From assembly GCA_021737875.1 (NCBI GenBank), contig JAIPDD010000002.1, forward strand, positions 1 through 52,372: a stretch of DNA of 52,372 nucleotides. Direction: 5' to 3'. Below the pieces are notes generated by a model. The model had not been told where the DNA came from. It was given only the letters and a program-made list of their open reading frames with translations, and searched no databases. Position 1 is the first letter of the stretch. Each line of letters opens with the position of its first letter. This DNA is from Sulfuritalea sp. Lineage in GTDB: Bacteria; Pseudomonadota; Gammaproteobacteria; Burkholderiales; Burkholderiaceae_C. This document shows positions 34,845 to 44,293 of this stretch, one piece after another. Position numbers and translations under genes: made by a program.

Positions 34845-36034
34845 TGCACACACCTCCTCTTCATTGGGTTCGCTTGGCTTTGGCGCTGTCTGTGGGGGCC
34901 GCCATTTCTTTGGGCGTGACCCGCTTTGCTTATGGCTTGTTGCTGCCGGCCATGCGTGACGATTTGGGCTGGACCTACACGCTTGCAGGGGGCATGAATA
35001 CCGCCAATGCGGTCGGCTACCTGATCGGTGCGCTGCTGACCCCGCGCTTGTTGCGCCTTGTGGGGCCTTCTGTTTTGCTTTGGTCGGGTGCTTTGCTGGC
35101 TGCGTTGTTTATGGGCTTGAGTGGTTTTTTTACCGATGCGGATGTACTGCTCGTACAACGCTTATTGGCCGGCGTGGCTAGCGCGGTGGTTTTTGTTGCG
35201 GGGGGCTTGTTGGCTGCGCGCTTGGGCGCACGTGCGCCCGAACAAGCCGGCTTGCTTTTAGGTTTGTACTACGGCGGTACGGGTTTGGGCATTGCCTTGT
35301 CTGCGCTACTCGTGCCTTGGGTGTTGGAGTTGGCGCACACGCAGTTGCACGGATGGCGCTTTGCGTGGTGGGCGCTGGCCGGTGTGTGTATCACTGGAGC
35401 CCTTTTGCTGCGCTGGCCTGCGCGTGTGATGGCGCAATGGGAGCTGCCTGCACCAACGACGAGCCAAGAACGCGTTTCTTTTTCTTGGAAACCGTTTGGC
35501 TTTGCTTTGTCTGGTTACGGCATGTTTGGCGTGGGGTATATCGGCTACATGACTTTTGTGGTCGCGCTCTTGCGCAACCAGGGCGCGAGCCCCACGGCGG
35601 TGATGGTTTTTTATGCCTTGTTGGGTCTTGCGGTCATGGCCTCTTCACGCATTTGGGCGGGATTGTTAGATCGCCATCGCGGCGGCGGCGCCATGGCCTT
35701 GCTCAACGCGCTACTGGGTGTGGCGATTGTTCTGCCGGCGTTAACGCAAAACTTTGGGCTTTTATTGCTCTCAGGCGCCTTGTTTGGCGGCGTGTTTTTA
35801 TCGATTGTTGCGTCAACCACCGCCTTGGTTCGGCACAACCTGCCGCAGAGTGCCTGGGCCCAGGGCATTAGTGCATTCACCATTGTGTTTGCCGCCGGAC
35901 AGATCGTAGGGCCCACGATGGTGGGCTGGATCGCTGACGGCGCCGGGGGTTTAGAGCGCGGCTTGCTCATCTCCGCGCTGGCGCTGTGGTTGGGAAGCGC
36001 CTTGGCGTGGCGCCAAAAACCGCTTACCGCTTGA
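34841..36034 (+). CDS. YbfB/YjiJ-type MFS transporter
   Basis: A 397 aa protein with 12 predicted helices. The start [20 protein letters not shown], followed by [24 protein letters not shown], is characteristic of the YbfB/YjiJ branch of the major facilitator superfamily. The substrate is unknown. Its ATG overlaps the copA stop by 4 nt, implying translational coupling with the copper pump; whether it acts in metal handling is open. Confidence 0.88.
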   Translation: MMHTPPLHWVRLALALSVGAAISLGVTRFAYGLLLPAMRDDLGWTYTLAGGMNTANAVGYLIGALLTPRLLRLVGPSVLLWSGALLAALFMGLSGFFTDADVLLVQRLLAGVASAVVFVAGGLLAARLGARAPEQAGLLLGLYYGGTGLGIALSALLVPWVLELAHTQLHGWRFAWWALAGVCITGALLLRWPARVMAQWELPAPTTSQERVSFSWKPFGFALSGYGMFGVGYIGYMTFVVALLRNQGASPTAVMVFYALLGLAVMASSRIWAGLLDRHRGGGAMALLNALLGVAIVLPALTQNFGLLLLSGALFGGVFLSIVASTTALVRHNLPQSAWAQGISAFTIVFAAGQIVGPTMVGWIADGAGGLERGLLISALALWLGSALAWRQKPLTA

Positions 36035-36056
36035 GCGCCTTCATCGCATAAAAACC

Positions 36057-37673
36057 TTAGGCGCTAGCGCGCATCATGGCCGCTGCTTTTTCGGCAATCA
36101 TGATGGTTGGCGCGGTGGTGTTGCCACCGGTGAGGGTGGGCATGATGGAGGTGTCTACGACGCGCAAACCCTGGATGCCGTGCACCTTCAGCTGTGCATC
36201 CACCACGGCCATCGGGTCGCTGTGCGGCCCCATTTTGCAGGTGCCGCACGGGTGGTATTCGGTGTCGGAGTGGTCACGTAAAAACTGCTCAATTTGCTTG
36301 GGGTTGTTCCGCTCCACTGGGTAAAGCATCTCACCGCGGCAGCCATCGAGTGCGGGCGCATTCAAAATGTCGAGACCGATTTGCGTGCCTTTGACCAAGG
36401 TCGCCATATCATCGGGGTGTTGAAAAAAGCCAGGGTCAATCAGCGGCGCATCACTGGCTTGCTTGCTTTGCAGCGTCACCGAACCACGGCTTTGGGGTCG
36501 GCACAGCGTGACGTGCAAGGTGTAGCCGTGGCCCAGGTGCATTTTGCGGTTGTGGTCATCAACAATGCCGGTACACAAGGCCAGTTGGATGTCGGGTTTG
36601 TCTGCGCTGCTGTTGGTTTTAAGAAAGCCTTGCGTTTCCGCCACGTTGGACGTGACCCAGCCAGTGCGTTTTTTGCGCCACTCAAAAATAGACTTCAGCA
36701 CCGTCCAGCTGCCGCGCAAAGACACGCCCAGAGCGAGTTCGGTTTGGGGCGTGCGTTGAATCAATACCGTTGTCACATGGTCTTGTAGGTTTTGTCCCAC
36801 ACCTGGAAGTGTGTGCAGCGGGGTGATGTGCTTGGCTTCAAGGTGCGCCTGCGGCCCAATGCCTGAGAGCATCAACAACTGCGGCGAGCCAAAAGCACCG
36901 GCGCTGAGGACCACCTCTTTGTTGGCGTGGGCCGTGTGCAACTGACCGCCGTGCAGGTACTCGACGCCCACTGCGCGCTTGTTTTCCAGCAGAATTTTTT
37001 GCGTGTGCGCGTGTGTGATGACGGTGAGGTTGGGGCGGTTCAGGTGGGGCGTGATGTAGGCTTTGGCAGCACTCCAGCGCTCGCCTCCGTCTTGCATGGC
37101 CTGCGTGGGCCCGCAGCCGAGCTGCTGTTCTCCGTTGTAATCTTTGGTTTGTGCCAGCCCGGTTTGTTCACACGCTTTGACAAACATGTCGTTCAACGGA
37201 CTGGGGCTGCGCAGGTAACTCACGGGCAGGGGCCCGCCCATACCGCGGTAGGCGTCTGCTCCGAAGCACAGGTTGTTTTCTGACTTTTTGAAGTAGGGCA
37301 GCACGTCTTCGTAATTCCAGCCCGGATTACCTAAGCTGGCCCAGTGGTCGTAGTCAGCGCGGTGGCCGCGGGTGTACACCATGGCGTTGATGGAGGTGCT
37401 GCCACCCATCACTTTGCCGCGCGGCTGGTAGCCTTTTCGGCCATTGAAGCCCGCTTGCGGCGTGGTCTCATAGCCCCAGTTGTGAATTTTCAAGGGCGCA
37501 CTGACAGCAAATCCCATGGGGGCGTGGATCATGACGGAGGTATCGGGCCCGCCCGCTTCTAAGAGGCATACGCGCACGTTGGCGTCTTCACTCAAGCGGC
37601 TTGCGACCACGCAGCCTGCGGCGCCGCCGCCAATCACGATGTAATCAAAAGGTGTGGATGCAGGTGCGTTCAT
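36057..37673 (-). CDS. GMC-family FAD oxidoreductase (choline/alcohol dehydrogenase-like)
   Basis: A 538 aa glucose-methanol-choline oxidoreductase. The FAD motif GGGAAG lies near residue 15. The GMC signature follows: PRGKVMGGSTSINAMVYTRG. The C-terminal catalytic segment carries HPCGTCKMG with the base His, then GGNTTAPTIMIAEKAA. The closest well-known relatives are BetA-like and alkan-1-ol dehydrogenases; no betaine aldehyde dehydrogenase or BetI is present, so choline is not favoured. ATG 37673 is preferred over 37688. It lies 25 nt downstream of the aldolase gene in one operon. Confidence 0.93.
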   Translation of the reverse strand: MNAPASTPFDYIVIGGGAAGCVVASRLSEDANVRVCLLEAGGPDTSVMIHAPMGFAVSAPLKIHNWGYETTPQAGFNGRKGYQPRGKVMGGSTSINAMVYTRGHRADYDHWASLGNPGWNYEDVLPYFKKSENNLCFGADAYRGMGGPLPVSYLRSPSPLNDMFVKACEQTGLAQTKDYNGEQQLGCGPTQAMQDGGERWSAAKAYITPHLNRPNLTVITHAHTQKILLENKRAVGVEYLHGGQLHTAHANKEVVLSAGAFGSPQLLMLSGIGPQAHLEAKHITPLHTLPGVGQNLQDHVTTVLIQRTPQTELALGVSLRGSWTVLKSIFEWRKKRTGWVTSNVAETQGFLKTNSSADKPDIQLALCTGIVDDHNRKMHLGHGYTLHVTLCRPQSRGSVTLQSKQASDAPLIDPGFFQHPDDMATLVKGTQIGLDILNAPALDGCRGEMLYPVERNNPKQIEQFLRDHSDTEYHPCGTCKMGPHSDPMAVVDAQLKVHGIQGLRVVDTSIMPTLTGGNTTAPTIMIAEKAAAMMRASA

Positions 37674-37698
37674 CGTTGGCTCTTTCATAAAGCGTTTT

Positions 37699-38454
37699 TT
37701 ATTCGCGGTAACTGGTGTCTAAGCGGTCGAGTTTTCGCAGCAAAGCCGGCCAAGCGAACGCGCCGCCTATGCCGCCGGTTTGCGTGCGCATCACCTGGGC
37801 CACGCCATCAATAATGCGCGGGTCCACATGCGTGAGCGCGCCACCGGCTTGGGCGCCGATTTGAATTTGGCAGGTGGATTCAAAGTTGTACATCAATAAG
37901 AATGCTTCCGCAATGCTGCTGCCTACCGTGAGCAGGCCGTGGTTGCGCAGCATCAGGTGGTTGGCCTGTCCGAGGTCGGTTTGCAAGCGCGGTTTTTCAT
38001 CGTCACGCAGCGCCACGCCTTCGTAGCTGTGGTAGCCCAAAGAGGCCAGCACAAAGGTCGATTGCTGGCTGATCGGCAACACGCCACAGGCCTGCGCACT
38101 GACAGCGACACCTGCGCGTGTATGCGTGTGCAAAACACAGGCGGCATCCTCACGCACTGCGTGCACCGCGCTGTGAATGACAAAGCCCGCCGGATTGACT
38201 GGAAAAGGTGACTCTATCAGCTTGTTGCACTGCTGGTCAATTTTGACCAAGCTGCTGGCCGTGATTTCGTCAAACATCATCCCGTAGGGGTTGATCAAGA
38301 AATGGTGGTCCTGGCCGGGCAGGCGCGCGCTGATGTGGGTGAAGATCAAGTCGCTCCAACCATAGGCCGCAACCAAGCGGTAGCACGCTGCCAAGTCCAC
38401 CCGCAATTGCCATTCTTCGGCGCTGACCAAGCTTTTGACGGAGGGTATTTGCAT
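37699..38454 (-). CDS. class II aldolase/adducin family protein
   Basis: A 251 aa class II aldolase-fold protein. Zinc-site histidines are present: H109 and H111 (LHTHTRAG) and H172 (LRNHGLLTVG). GWSDLIFTHISARLPG near the start is typical. Members act as sugar-phosphate aldolases, epimerases or decarboxylases; this adducin-like branch has no assigned substrate. It is the first gene of a two-gene unit with the GMC oxidoreductase. An inverted repeat sits 21 nt upstream of its ATG. Confidence 0.9.
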   Translation of the reverse strand: MQIPSVKSLVSAEEWQLRVDLAACYRLVAAYGWSDLIFTHISARLPGQDHHFLINPYGMMFDEITASSLVKIDQQCNKLIESPFPVNPAGFVIHSAVHAVREDAACVLHTHTRAGVAVSAQACGVLPISQQSTFVLASLGYHSYEGVALRDDEKPRLQTDLGQANHLMLRNHGLLTVGSSIAEAFLLMYNFESTCQIQIGAQAGGALTHVDPRIIDGVAQVMRTQTGGIGGAFAWPALLRKLDRLDTSYRE

Positions 38455-38475
38455 CGCGTGGGGTTCCCATGAAGC

Positions 38476-38507
38476 GGGTTAGAAAAAAGATCTGGACACT
38501 CTAACCC
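38476..38507. promoter_or_regulatory. inverted repeat upstream of the aldolase/GMC operon
   Basis: GGGTTAG (38476-38482) and CTAACCC (38501-38507) form a perfect 7 bp inverted repeat separated by 18 nt, lying 21-53 nt before the aldolase ATG on its 5' side. The spacing would suit a dimeric repressor spanning two turns, or a leader hairpin. No regulator gene is adjacent. A second hairpin (CCCTAG/CTAGGG, about 38526-38543) follows in the mnmG direction. Confidence 0.4.
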
Positions 38508-38548
38508 AAGCCTGTGGGATTGCGCCCTAGGGTAAAGACTAGGGGCAG

Positions 38549-38577
38549 TTGGAGAAAAGGGCGGGCCTCGGTAAAAT
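38549..38577 (+). promoter_or_regulatory. likely sigma-70 promoter of mnmG
   Basis: TTGGAG (38549-38554) and TAAAAT (38572-38577) are spaced by exactly 17 nt, 28 nt before the mnmG ATG. The -10 matches consensus at five of six positions and the -35 at three. It would drive mnmG-rsmG and possibly the downstream partition genes. Confidence 0.5.
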
Positions 38578-38605
38578 AGCGCCTCTTTCCCATTGATGGA
38601 CTTCC

Positions 38606-40600
38606 ATGCTTTACCCACAACTCTTTGACGTGATCGTCGTCGGCGGCGGCCATGCTGGGACCGAGGCTGCCTTGGCTGCCGCGCGTATGGGTTGTGCTAC
38701 CTTGCTTTTGACGCACAACATTGAGACCTTGGGGCAAATGAGTTGCAACCCGTCGATTGGCGGTATTGGCAAAGGGCACTTGGTCAAAGAGGTGGACGCA
38801 TTGGGTGGCGCCATGGCGCTGGCGACCGATGAAAGCGGCATTCAATTTCGCATCCTGAACTCTAGCAAGGGCCCCGCTGTTCGCGCAACGCGCGCCCAGG
38901 CCGACCGCGTTTTATACAAAGCGGCGGTGCGGCGCATGCTAGAGAACCAGCCGAACCTGTGGCTCTTTCAGCAAGCGGTGGATGACTTGGTGGTGGAAGG
39001 CGGCCGTGTTACCGGCGCGGTCACCCAGATCGGCATCACGTTTCGCGCAAAGACGGTGGTGCTAACCGCTGGGACTTTTTTAGACGGCAAGATCCATGTG
39101 GGCATGAACCACTACGCCGCTGGCCGCGCGGGTGATCCGCCCGCGACCCGCTTGCGTGCGCACCTCAAAGAATTGCAGCTGCCCCAAGGCAGACTCAAGA
39201 CCGGAACCCCCCCGCGTTTGGACGGCCGATCGATCGACTTTAGCAAGTGCTTGGAGCAGCCGGGCGACGGCATGGCCGGCGGCATGAGCCCTTCGATGCC
39301 GGTGTTTAGTTTTATGGGCCGGGTGGAGCAACACCCGCAGCAAATGCCTTGCTGGATCACCCACACCAACGCCCGCACCCACGAGATTATCCGCAGCGGC
39401 TTTGACCGCAGCCCGATGTTTACCGGCCAGATTGAAGGCGTGGGCCCGCGCTACTGCCCCAGCGTAGAAGACAAAGTGAACCGCTTTGCCGACAAAGAAA
39501 GCCACCAAATTTTCCTGGAGCCCGAGGGCCTTAGCACCCACGAGTACTACCCCAACGGGATCTCCACCAGTTTGCCTTTTGACATCCAGTTGGCTTTGGT
39601 GCGCAGCATGCAGGGCCTGGAAAACGCGCACATCTTGCGCCCGGGCTACGCCATTGAATACGATTTCTTTGACCCCCGCTCGCTCAAAAGCAGTTTCGAA
39701 ACGCGCCAAATTGGCGGGCTGTTTTTTGCCGGGCAAATCAACGGAACGACTGGCTACGAAGAAGCCGCCGCCCAAGGTTTGTTTGCTGGAGTGAACGCCG
39801 CATTGCAAGCGGGTGCCAAAACGGCCTGGACCGGTGACACCTGGTTGCCAGGCAGAGACGAAGCCTATTTGGGCGTGTTGGTCGATGACTTGATCACCAA
39901 GGGCGTGACCGAGCCTTACCGCATGTTTACCAGCCGCGCGGAGTTCCGCTTGCAGTTGCGCGAAGACAACGCCGATGTTCGGTTGACCGAAGTAGGGCGC
40001 AAGCTTGGCCTGGTGGACGACGCCCGCTGGGATGCCTTTTGCCGCAAGCGCGACGCTGTTTCACGTGAAACCGAGCGCCTGCGGTCCATTTGGGTGAACC
40101 CCAACAACCTGCCAGCGAGCGAGTCGTTGCGGGTGCTGGGCAAAGAAATAGACCACGAGTACAACCTGGGTGAGCTGCTCAGACGCCCGGATGTCGATTA
40201 CGCCGGACTGATGGGCTTGGACGGCGGAAAGTATGCCAACGCCGAGCTGTCACTGCCGACCAGTGCGGACTCTGTTTTTGTGGCGGGTGTGATTGAGCAG
40301 GTAGAAATCGCCGCCAAATACTCGGGCTATATTGACCGCCAAAAAGAAGAAGTTGGGCGCGCAGCCCACTATGAAAATCTGCGTTTGCCAGATGCGCTGG
40401 ACTATCTGCAAGTCACCGCCTTAAGTTTTGAGGCGCGCCAGCGCCTCAATCAGCTGCGCCCCGAAACCTTGGGCCAGGCCTCGCGCATGTCGGGCATCAC
40501 GCCCGCAACCATTTCCCTGTTGCTCATCCATCTGAAAAAAGGCAATTTCCGCGGCTTTGCCACCAAGCGCGAAGAGGACGCTGCGAAGGCTGCGGCCTGA
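38606..40600 (+). CDS. mnmG: tRNA uridine 5-carboxymethylaminomethyl modification enzyme MnmG (GidA)
   Basis: FAD enzyme of 664 aa that with MnmE modifies wobble uridine 34 of several tRNAs. The N-terminal FAD motif [19 protein letters not shown] is followed by [16 protein letters not shown]. GidA signatures [23 protein letters not shown] and [18 protein letters not shown] are all present. A parS-like palindrome is embedded at 40057-40072. The stop overlaps the rsmG start by 1 nt, the usual gidA-gidB pairing found near par genes. Confidence 0.98.
   Translation: MLYPQLFDVIVVGGGHAGTEAALAAARMGCATLLLTHNIETLGQMSCNPSIGGIGKGHLVKEVDALGGAMALATDESGIQFRILNSSKGPAVRATRAQADRVLYKAAVRRMLENQPNLWLFQQAVDDLVVEGGRVTGAVTQIGITFRAKTVVLTAGTFLDGKIHVGMNHYAAGRAGDPPATRLRAHLKELQLPQGRLKTGTPPRLDGRSIDFSKCLEQPGDGMAGGMSPSMPVFSFMGRVEQHPQQMPCWITHTNARTHEIIRSGFDRSPMFTGQIEGVGPRYCPSVEDKVNRFADKESHQIFLEPEGLSTHEYYPNGISTSLPFDIQLALVRSMQGLENAHILRPGYAIEYDFFDPRSLKSSFETRQIGGLFFAGQINGTTGYEEAAAQGLFAGVNAALQAGAKTAWTGDTWLPGRDEAYLGVLVDDLITKGVTEPYRMFTSRAEFRLQLREDNADVRLTEVGRKLGLVDDARWDAFCRKRDAVSRETERLRSIWVNPNNLPASESLRVLGKEIDHEYNLGELLRRPDVDYAGLMGLDGGKYANAELSLPTSADSVFVAGVIEQVEIAAKYSGYIDRQKEEVGRAAHYENLRLPDALDYLQVTALSFEARQRLNQLRPETLGQASRMSGITPATISLLLIHLKKGNFRGFATKREEDAAKAAA
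40057..40072. promoter_or_regulatory. parS partition site inside mnmG
   Basis: TGTTTCACGTGAAACC contains the perfect 14 bp palindrome GTTTCACGTGAAAC, the core of the widely conserved chromosomal parS (TGTTTCACGTGAAACA) with only the last base changed. parB, whose product would bind it, lies 3.2 kb downstream. Confidence 0.88.
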
Positions 40601-41262
40601 TGCGTTCGCTCGAAGGTGCTCTGCGCCATGGCGTGGGCGCATTGGGTTTGGTGCTATCGGACGCGCAGATAGGCGCGCTGCTGGACTACCTGGACTTGAT
40701 CCAAAAGTGGACCCGGGTTTACAACCTGACTGCGGTGCGCAACCCCGAGGAAATGTTGACCCACCACGTGCTCGACAGCTTGGCGGTGCTTGCGCCTCTG
40801 CGCCGCCAGTTGCATTCCTTGGGTTTAGACGAATCTGTTCGCGTGCTGGATGTGGGCGCAGGCGCGGGACTGCCCGGGGTGGTGTTGGCTATTTGCTGCC
40901 CGACCATGGTGGTGCACTGCGTGGACACCGTGGCCAAGAAAGCGGCCTTTATCCAACAAGCCTCCGTGGGCTTGAAGCTGCCGCTGCTGCGCGGCATCCA
41001 CGCGCGGGTGGAGTCGTTGGCCGAGCCTTACGCGGTTGTGACTTCCCGGGCCTTTGCTTCTTTGGCAGACTTCACCCTGTGGTCCCGGGGCGCGCTGGCC
41101 GAGCAGGGTGTTTGGATGGCGATGAAGGGCAAAAACCCTGAGGCGGAAGTGGCGCAGTTGCCTGCGGATGTTGAGGTGTTTCACGTGGAACCGCTGGCGG
41201 TTCCAGGGTTGGGTGCCGAGCGCTGCATCGTTTGGATGCGCAAAGCCGCAAAGCCCGCCTAG
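40600..41262 (+). CDS. rsmG: 16S rRNA (guanine527-N7)-methyltransferase RsmG (GidB)
   Basis: A 220 aa SAM-dependent methyltransferase acting on G527 of 16S rRNA. Features are WTRVYNLTAVRNPEEMLTHH, the SAM loop VLDVGAGAGLPGVVLA, and VTSRAFASLADF. It is translationally coupled to mnmG. A parS-like site at 41177-41192 lies near its 3' end, encoding part of VFHVEPLAVPG. Confidence 0.97.
   Translation: MRSLEGALRHGVGALGLVLSDAQIGALLDYLDLIQKWTRVYNLTAVRNPEEMLTHHVLDSLAVLAPLRRQLHSLGLDESVRVLDVGAGAGLPGVVLAICCPTMVVHCVDTVAKKAAFIQQASVGLKLPLLRGIHARVESLAEPYAVVTSRAFASLADFTLWSRGALAEQGVWMAMKGKNPEAEVAQLPADVEVFHVEPLAVPGLGAERCIVWMRKAAKPA
41177..41192. promoter_or_regulatory. parS-like site inside rsmG
   Basis: TGTTTCACGTGGAACC matches the parS core GTTTCACGTGAAAC at 13 of 14 positions (one A to G change in the right arm). 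It is 1.1 kb from the site in mnmG and 2.1 kb before parB. Confidence 0.75.
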
Positions 41263-41301
41263 AAACCTGTCGTAAACTCGGCGCCTGTTCACGGAGTCCC
41301 C

Positions 41302-41916
41302 ATGCTTGGCGTTACCGACTACGGCACCTTTGTTGTCACCATCATTGTTTTTTTGCTCATTCCCGGCCCGGGTAATTTGGCCTTGGTTTTGTCGACCAGC
41401 AAGGGCGGCGTTCGCGGCGGCTTGGCCGCAACCGCAGGCGTGATTTTGGGTGACCAGGTCTTGATGTGGTTGGCGGTCGCAGGCGTTGCCGCTTTGTTGG
41501 CTGCCTACCCAGCCGCTTTTCATGTGGTGCAGTGGGTGGGTGCGGGTTACTTGGCGTGGTTGGGCGGCTTTATGTTGACGGCCAAGCCGGGCGCCGCTCC
41601 GGTGTTGCATATCCGCCCTCGCCAGTTTTTGCGCCAAGCTTTTTTCATCACGCTTTTGAACCCCAAAGCGATTTTGTTTTACATGGCGTTCTTTCCCTTG
41701 TTTGTTGATCCGCAGCGCCAGCAAGGCTTGGTTACCTATGCATTCATGGCCACGACCATTGCAGCGCTGACCTTTTTGTATGGGCTCGCGGCTACCTTGA
41801 TTACCCATTTCTTTGCGGAGCGCGTTCGCGCCAACCCCAAAATTTCCCTGGTGTTAGAGAAGCTCGCTGGCGTCTTTCTCATTGGGTTTGGTGTGAAGTT
41901 GGTGGCGTCGCAGTAA
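41302..41916 (+). CDS. LysE/RhtB-family exporter
   Basis: A 204 aa membrane protein with about six helices and family blocks LLIPGPGNLALVLSTSKGG, GVILGDQVLMWLAVAG, VGAGYLAWLGGFML and TLLNPKAILFYMAFFP. Such proteins export amino acids or related solutes; the substrate is unknown. GGAG lies 6 nt before the ATG. It separates rsmG from parA and does not itself belong to the partition system. Confidence 0.92.
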   Translation: MLGVTDYGTFVVTIIVFLLIPGPGNLALVLSTSKGGVRGGLAATAGVILGDQVLMWLAVAGVAALLAAYPAAFHVVQWVGAGYLAWLGGFMLTAKPGAAPVLHIRPRQFLRQAFFITLLNPKAILFYMAFFPLFVDPQRQQGLVTYAFMATTIAALTFLYGLAATLITHFFAERVRANPKISLVLEKLAGVFLIGFGVKLVASQ

Positions 41917-41926
41917 GCGCCGCCGC

Positions 41927-41940
41927 GTTCCACGTGAAAC
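41927..41940. promoter_or_regulatory. parS-like site upstream of parA
   Basis: GTTCCACGTGAAAC matches the parS core at 13 of 14 positions (one T to C in the left arm). It lies 35 nt before the parA ATG in the lysE-parA gap, where ParB binding could both nucleate partition complexes and affect par transcription. Confidence 0.75.
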
Positions 41941-41975
41941 CTTTTACCTGCTTTTTTATCTTTTAAACGAAACCC

Positions 41976-42764
41976 ATGGCCAAAATATTCTGTGTTGCAA
42001 ACCAAAAAGGGGGCGTTGGTAAAACCACGACCACGGTGAACTTGGCCGCCGGTTTGGCGAAAGTGGGCCAGCGCGTTTTGATGGTGGACCTGGACCCCCA
42101 GGGCAATGCCACCATGGGTTCGGGCGTGGACAAACGAACCTTGGAGCTGACGGTGTACGACGTGTTGTTGGAGTCCGCCTCGATTGCAGAAGCTCGCCAA
42201 CGCAGCGACAAATTAGTGGGAACAGACTACAGCTATGACATCCTGGGCGCCAACCGCGAACTCGCCGGTGCCGAGGTGGAAATGGTGGAGTTAGAGCGGC
42301 GTGAGCGGCGCTTGAAGACGGCTTTGGCGGCGGTAGACGCTGAGTATGACTTTGTGCTGATTGACTGCCCGCCGTCCTTGTCGATGTTGACGCTCAACGG
42401 CCTGTGCTGCGCCCATGGGGTGATCGTGCCCATGCAGTGCGAGTACTTTGCGCTCGAAGGTTTGACGGATTTGGTGAACACGATCAAACAAGTCAAAGCC
42501 AATCTCAATGACGATTTGCAAATCATTGGCTTGCTGCGGGTCATGTTTGACCCCCGCATTACTTTGCAACAACAAGTCAGCGACCAACTCAAAGCGCACT
42601 TTGGTGACAAAGTGTTTGACTCTGTCATCCCGCGCAATGTGCGCTTGGCCGAGGCACCCAGTTATGGCTTGCCCGGCGTGGTGTTTGACCCGTCTTCCAA
42701 AGGTGCGCAAGCGTTTGTAACCTTTGCCCAAGAGATGGTTCAGCGTATCGCTGCGATGGGATGA
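41976..42764 (+). CDS. parA: chromosome partitioning ATPase ParA (Soj)
   Basis: A 262 aa Walker-type ATPase that moves ParB-parS complexes. Deviant Walker [15 protein letters not shown] is near residues 10-23, with LMVDLDPQGNAT and LIDCPPSL following. There is no N-terminal DNA-binding domain, as in chromosomal Soj proteins, so it is unlikely to autorepress like plasmid type Ia ParA. It overlaps the next gene (ATGA) and is separated from parB by one hydrolase gene. Confidence 0.96.
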   Translation: MAKIFCVANQKGGVGKTTTTVNLAAGLAKVGQRVLMVDLDPQGNATMGSGVDKRTLELTVYDVLLESASIAEARQRSDKLVGTDYSYDILGANRELAGAEVEMVELERRERRLKTALAAVDAEYDFVLIDCPPSLSMLTLNGLCCAHGVIVPMQCEYFALEGLTDLVNTIKQVKANLNDDLQIIGLLRVMFDPRITLQQQVSDQLKAHFGDKVFDSVIPRNVRLAEAPSYGLPGVVFDPSSKGAQAFVTFAQEMVQRIAAMG

Positions 42765-43300
42765 GCGCAGCGCAGGTGCTTCTTTTGCCGGGCTGGCAAA
42801 ACTCGGGCCCCGACCATTGGCAAAGCCATTGGGAGCGGGGTTTTGGGGATGTGCGCGTAGAGCAGCACGACTGGATGCAACCCCTGCGGGGCGATTGGAT
42901 TGCCCGTTTGGAAGACGTGCTACTGAGCCAAAAAGGCCCAAGCGTGTTGGTGGCCCACAGCCTGGGCTGTTTGTTGGTTGCCGCGTGGGCGGCCCATTCA
43001 CGCCACACCCATTTGGTCAGCGCAGCGCTCTTGGTGGCCCCCGGAGACGCCGAGCGCGAGGAGTTGCAACCGGTCTTAAAAAGCTGGTCGCCCATTGGGA
43101 TGCAGCCCCTGCCCTTTCCAAGCCTTTTGCTTGGCAGCCACAACGACCCCTATTGCAGTTTGGCGCGTGCCAAGGCGTTTGCGCATGCCTGGGGCTCCGA
43201 GTGGAAAGACTGCGGACACGCGGGGCACATCAATGCCGAATCCAAGCTGGGCGACTGGCCAGAAGGCCGCCTGCTTCTTGAATCATTGTTAAAAAAATAA
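42761..43300 (+). CDS. RBBP9/YdeN-type alpha/beta hydrolase
   Basis: A 179 aa serine-hydrolase-fold protein. The start VLLLPGWQNSGPDHWQSHWE is typical of the RBBP9/YdeN family; the nucleophile elbow is VAHSLGCLL; the acid is likely in GSHNDPYC; the catalytic His is in GHAGHINAESKLGDWPEG. The substrate is unknown. It sits between parA (4 nt overlap) and parB (11 nt gap), so it is co-expressed with the partition proteins. Confidence 0.88.
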   Translation: MSAAQVLLLPGWQNSGPDHWQSHWERGFGDVRVEQHDWMQPLRGDWIARLEDVLLSQKGPSVLVAHSLGCLLVAAWAAHSRHTHLVSAALLVAPGDAEREELQPVLKSWSPIGMQPLPFPSLLLGSHNDPYCSLARAKAFAHAWGSEWKDCGHAGHINAESKLGDWPEGRLLLESLLKK

Positions 43301-43311
43301 GGAATGCCGTT

Positions 43312-44265
43312 ATGGTGACTAAAAAACCCAAAGGACTTGGAATGGGCTTAGAGGCCTTGCTTGGACCCAAGGTCAAAGAGCTGGTTTCACAGGACGGTGC
43401 CGACGCAGGCCTGCCCACGAGCTTGCCCTTGGGCGACCTGGTGGCAGGCGTCTACCAACCGCGCACGCACATGGACGAAGGCGCTTTGTACGAGCTGGCT
43501 GAAAGCATCAAAGCCCAAGGCATCATGCAGCCCATCTTGGTTCGCCAATTGGATGAAGCCCAAGCTAAGCCGCACCGCAGCGCAGGCTCGACCCGCCCGG
43601 TTTATGAAATCATTGCTGGCGAGCGGCGTTTTCGTGCGGCCAAATTAGCCGGGCTGGAGCGCGTGCCGGTACTGGTGCGCAATGTGCCAAACGAGGCGGC
43701 GGCGGCGATGGCTTTGATAGAAAACATGCAGCGCGAAGACCTCAATCCGCTGGAAGAAGCCCACGGTTTGCAGCGTTTAATCAAAGAGTTTGGCCTTACC
43801 CACGAGGCGGCAGCCCAAGCGGTGGGGCGCTCGCGCAGCGCCGCATCCAACCTGATGCGCTTGCTCAATTTGGCTGAACCGGTACAAACCATGCTGATGG
43901 CAGGTGACCTCGATATGGGCCATGCGCGGGCCTTGCTCGCGCTCGACCGCGCCACCCAAATCACCGCGGCCAATCAAATCGCCAGCAAAAAACTCTCGGT
44001 GCGTGAATCAGAAAGCCTGGTTAAAAAACTCAGCGCAGAATTTTCTTTAACGTCTACCAAACCCAAAAAAGAAAAGTCGCGCGATATTAAACGGGTGGAA
44101 GAAGAGTTGTCGGATTTGCTGATGGCACAGGTCGATGTGCATATCAAAAAACGCGTCAAGCGTGCGGGCCGCTTTGAAGACATGGGCGAGGTGGTGATTC
44201 AGTTTTCATCCCTGGACGAACTCAATGGTTTGATTGAGCGGCTCTCGCCCAACGGCAACCGCTAA
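43312..44265 (+). CDS. parB: chromosome partitioning protein ParB (Spo0J)
   Basis: A 317 aa parS-binding CTPase-type clamp. The N-terminal KPKGLGMGLEALLG is conserved. The ParB/Srx domain has VYQPRTHMDE, ESIKAQGIMQPILVR and IAGERRFRAAKLAGL, followed by NEAAAAMALIENMQREDLNP. The HTH is LTHEAAAQAVGRSRSAASN. A C-terminal dimer domain ends the protein. AAGGA precedes the ATG. Three matching parS-like sites lie upstream in the same cluster. Confidence 0.97.
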   Translation: MVTKKPKGLGMGLEALLGPKVKELVSQDGADAGLPTSLPLGDLVAGVYQPRTHMDEGALYELAESIKAQGIMQPILVRQLDEAQAKPHRSAGSTRPVYEIIAGERRFRAAKLAGLERVPVLVRNVPNEAAAAMALIENMQREDLNPLEEAHGLQRLIKEFGLTHEAAAQAVGRSRSAASNLMRLLNLAEPVQTMLMAGDLDMGHARALLALDRATQITAANQIASKKLSVRESESLVKKLSAEFSLTSTKPKKEKSRDIKRVEEELSDLLMAQVDVHIKKRVKRAGRFEDMGEVVIQFSSLDELNGLIERLSPNGNR

Positions 44266-44293
44266 AGTTCACTGTTGACACGCATTGCTCACC

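Noticed and set aside
36057-38454. BetA-type choline dehydrogenase operon
   Set aside because: The GMC enzyme is only generically BetA-like, and betaine aldehyde dehydrogenase, BetI and choline transporters are absent.
40825-41808. A 327 aa antisense frame across rsmG and the LysE gene
   Set aside because: It spans two well-supported genes and the gap between them, and its Gln/His/Arg-rich translation has no domain.
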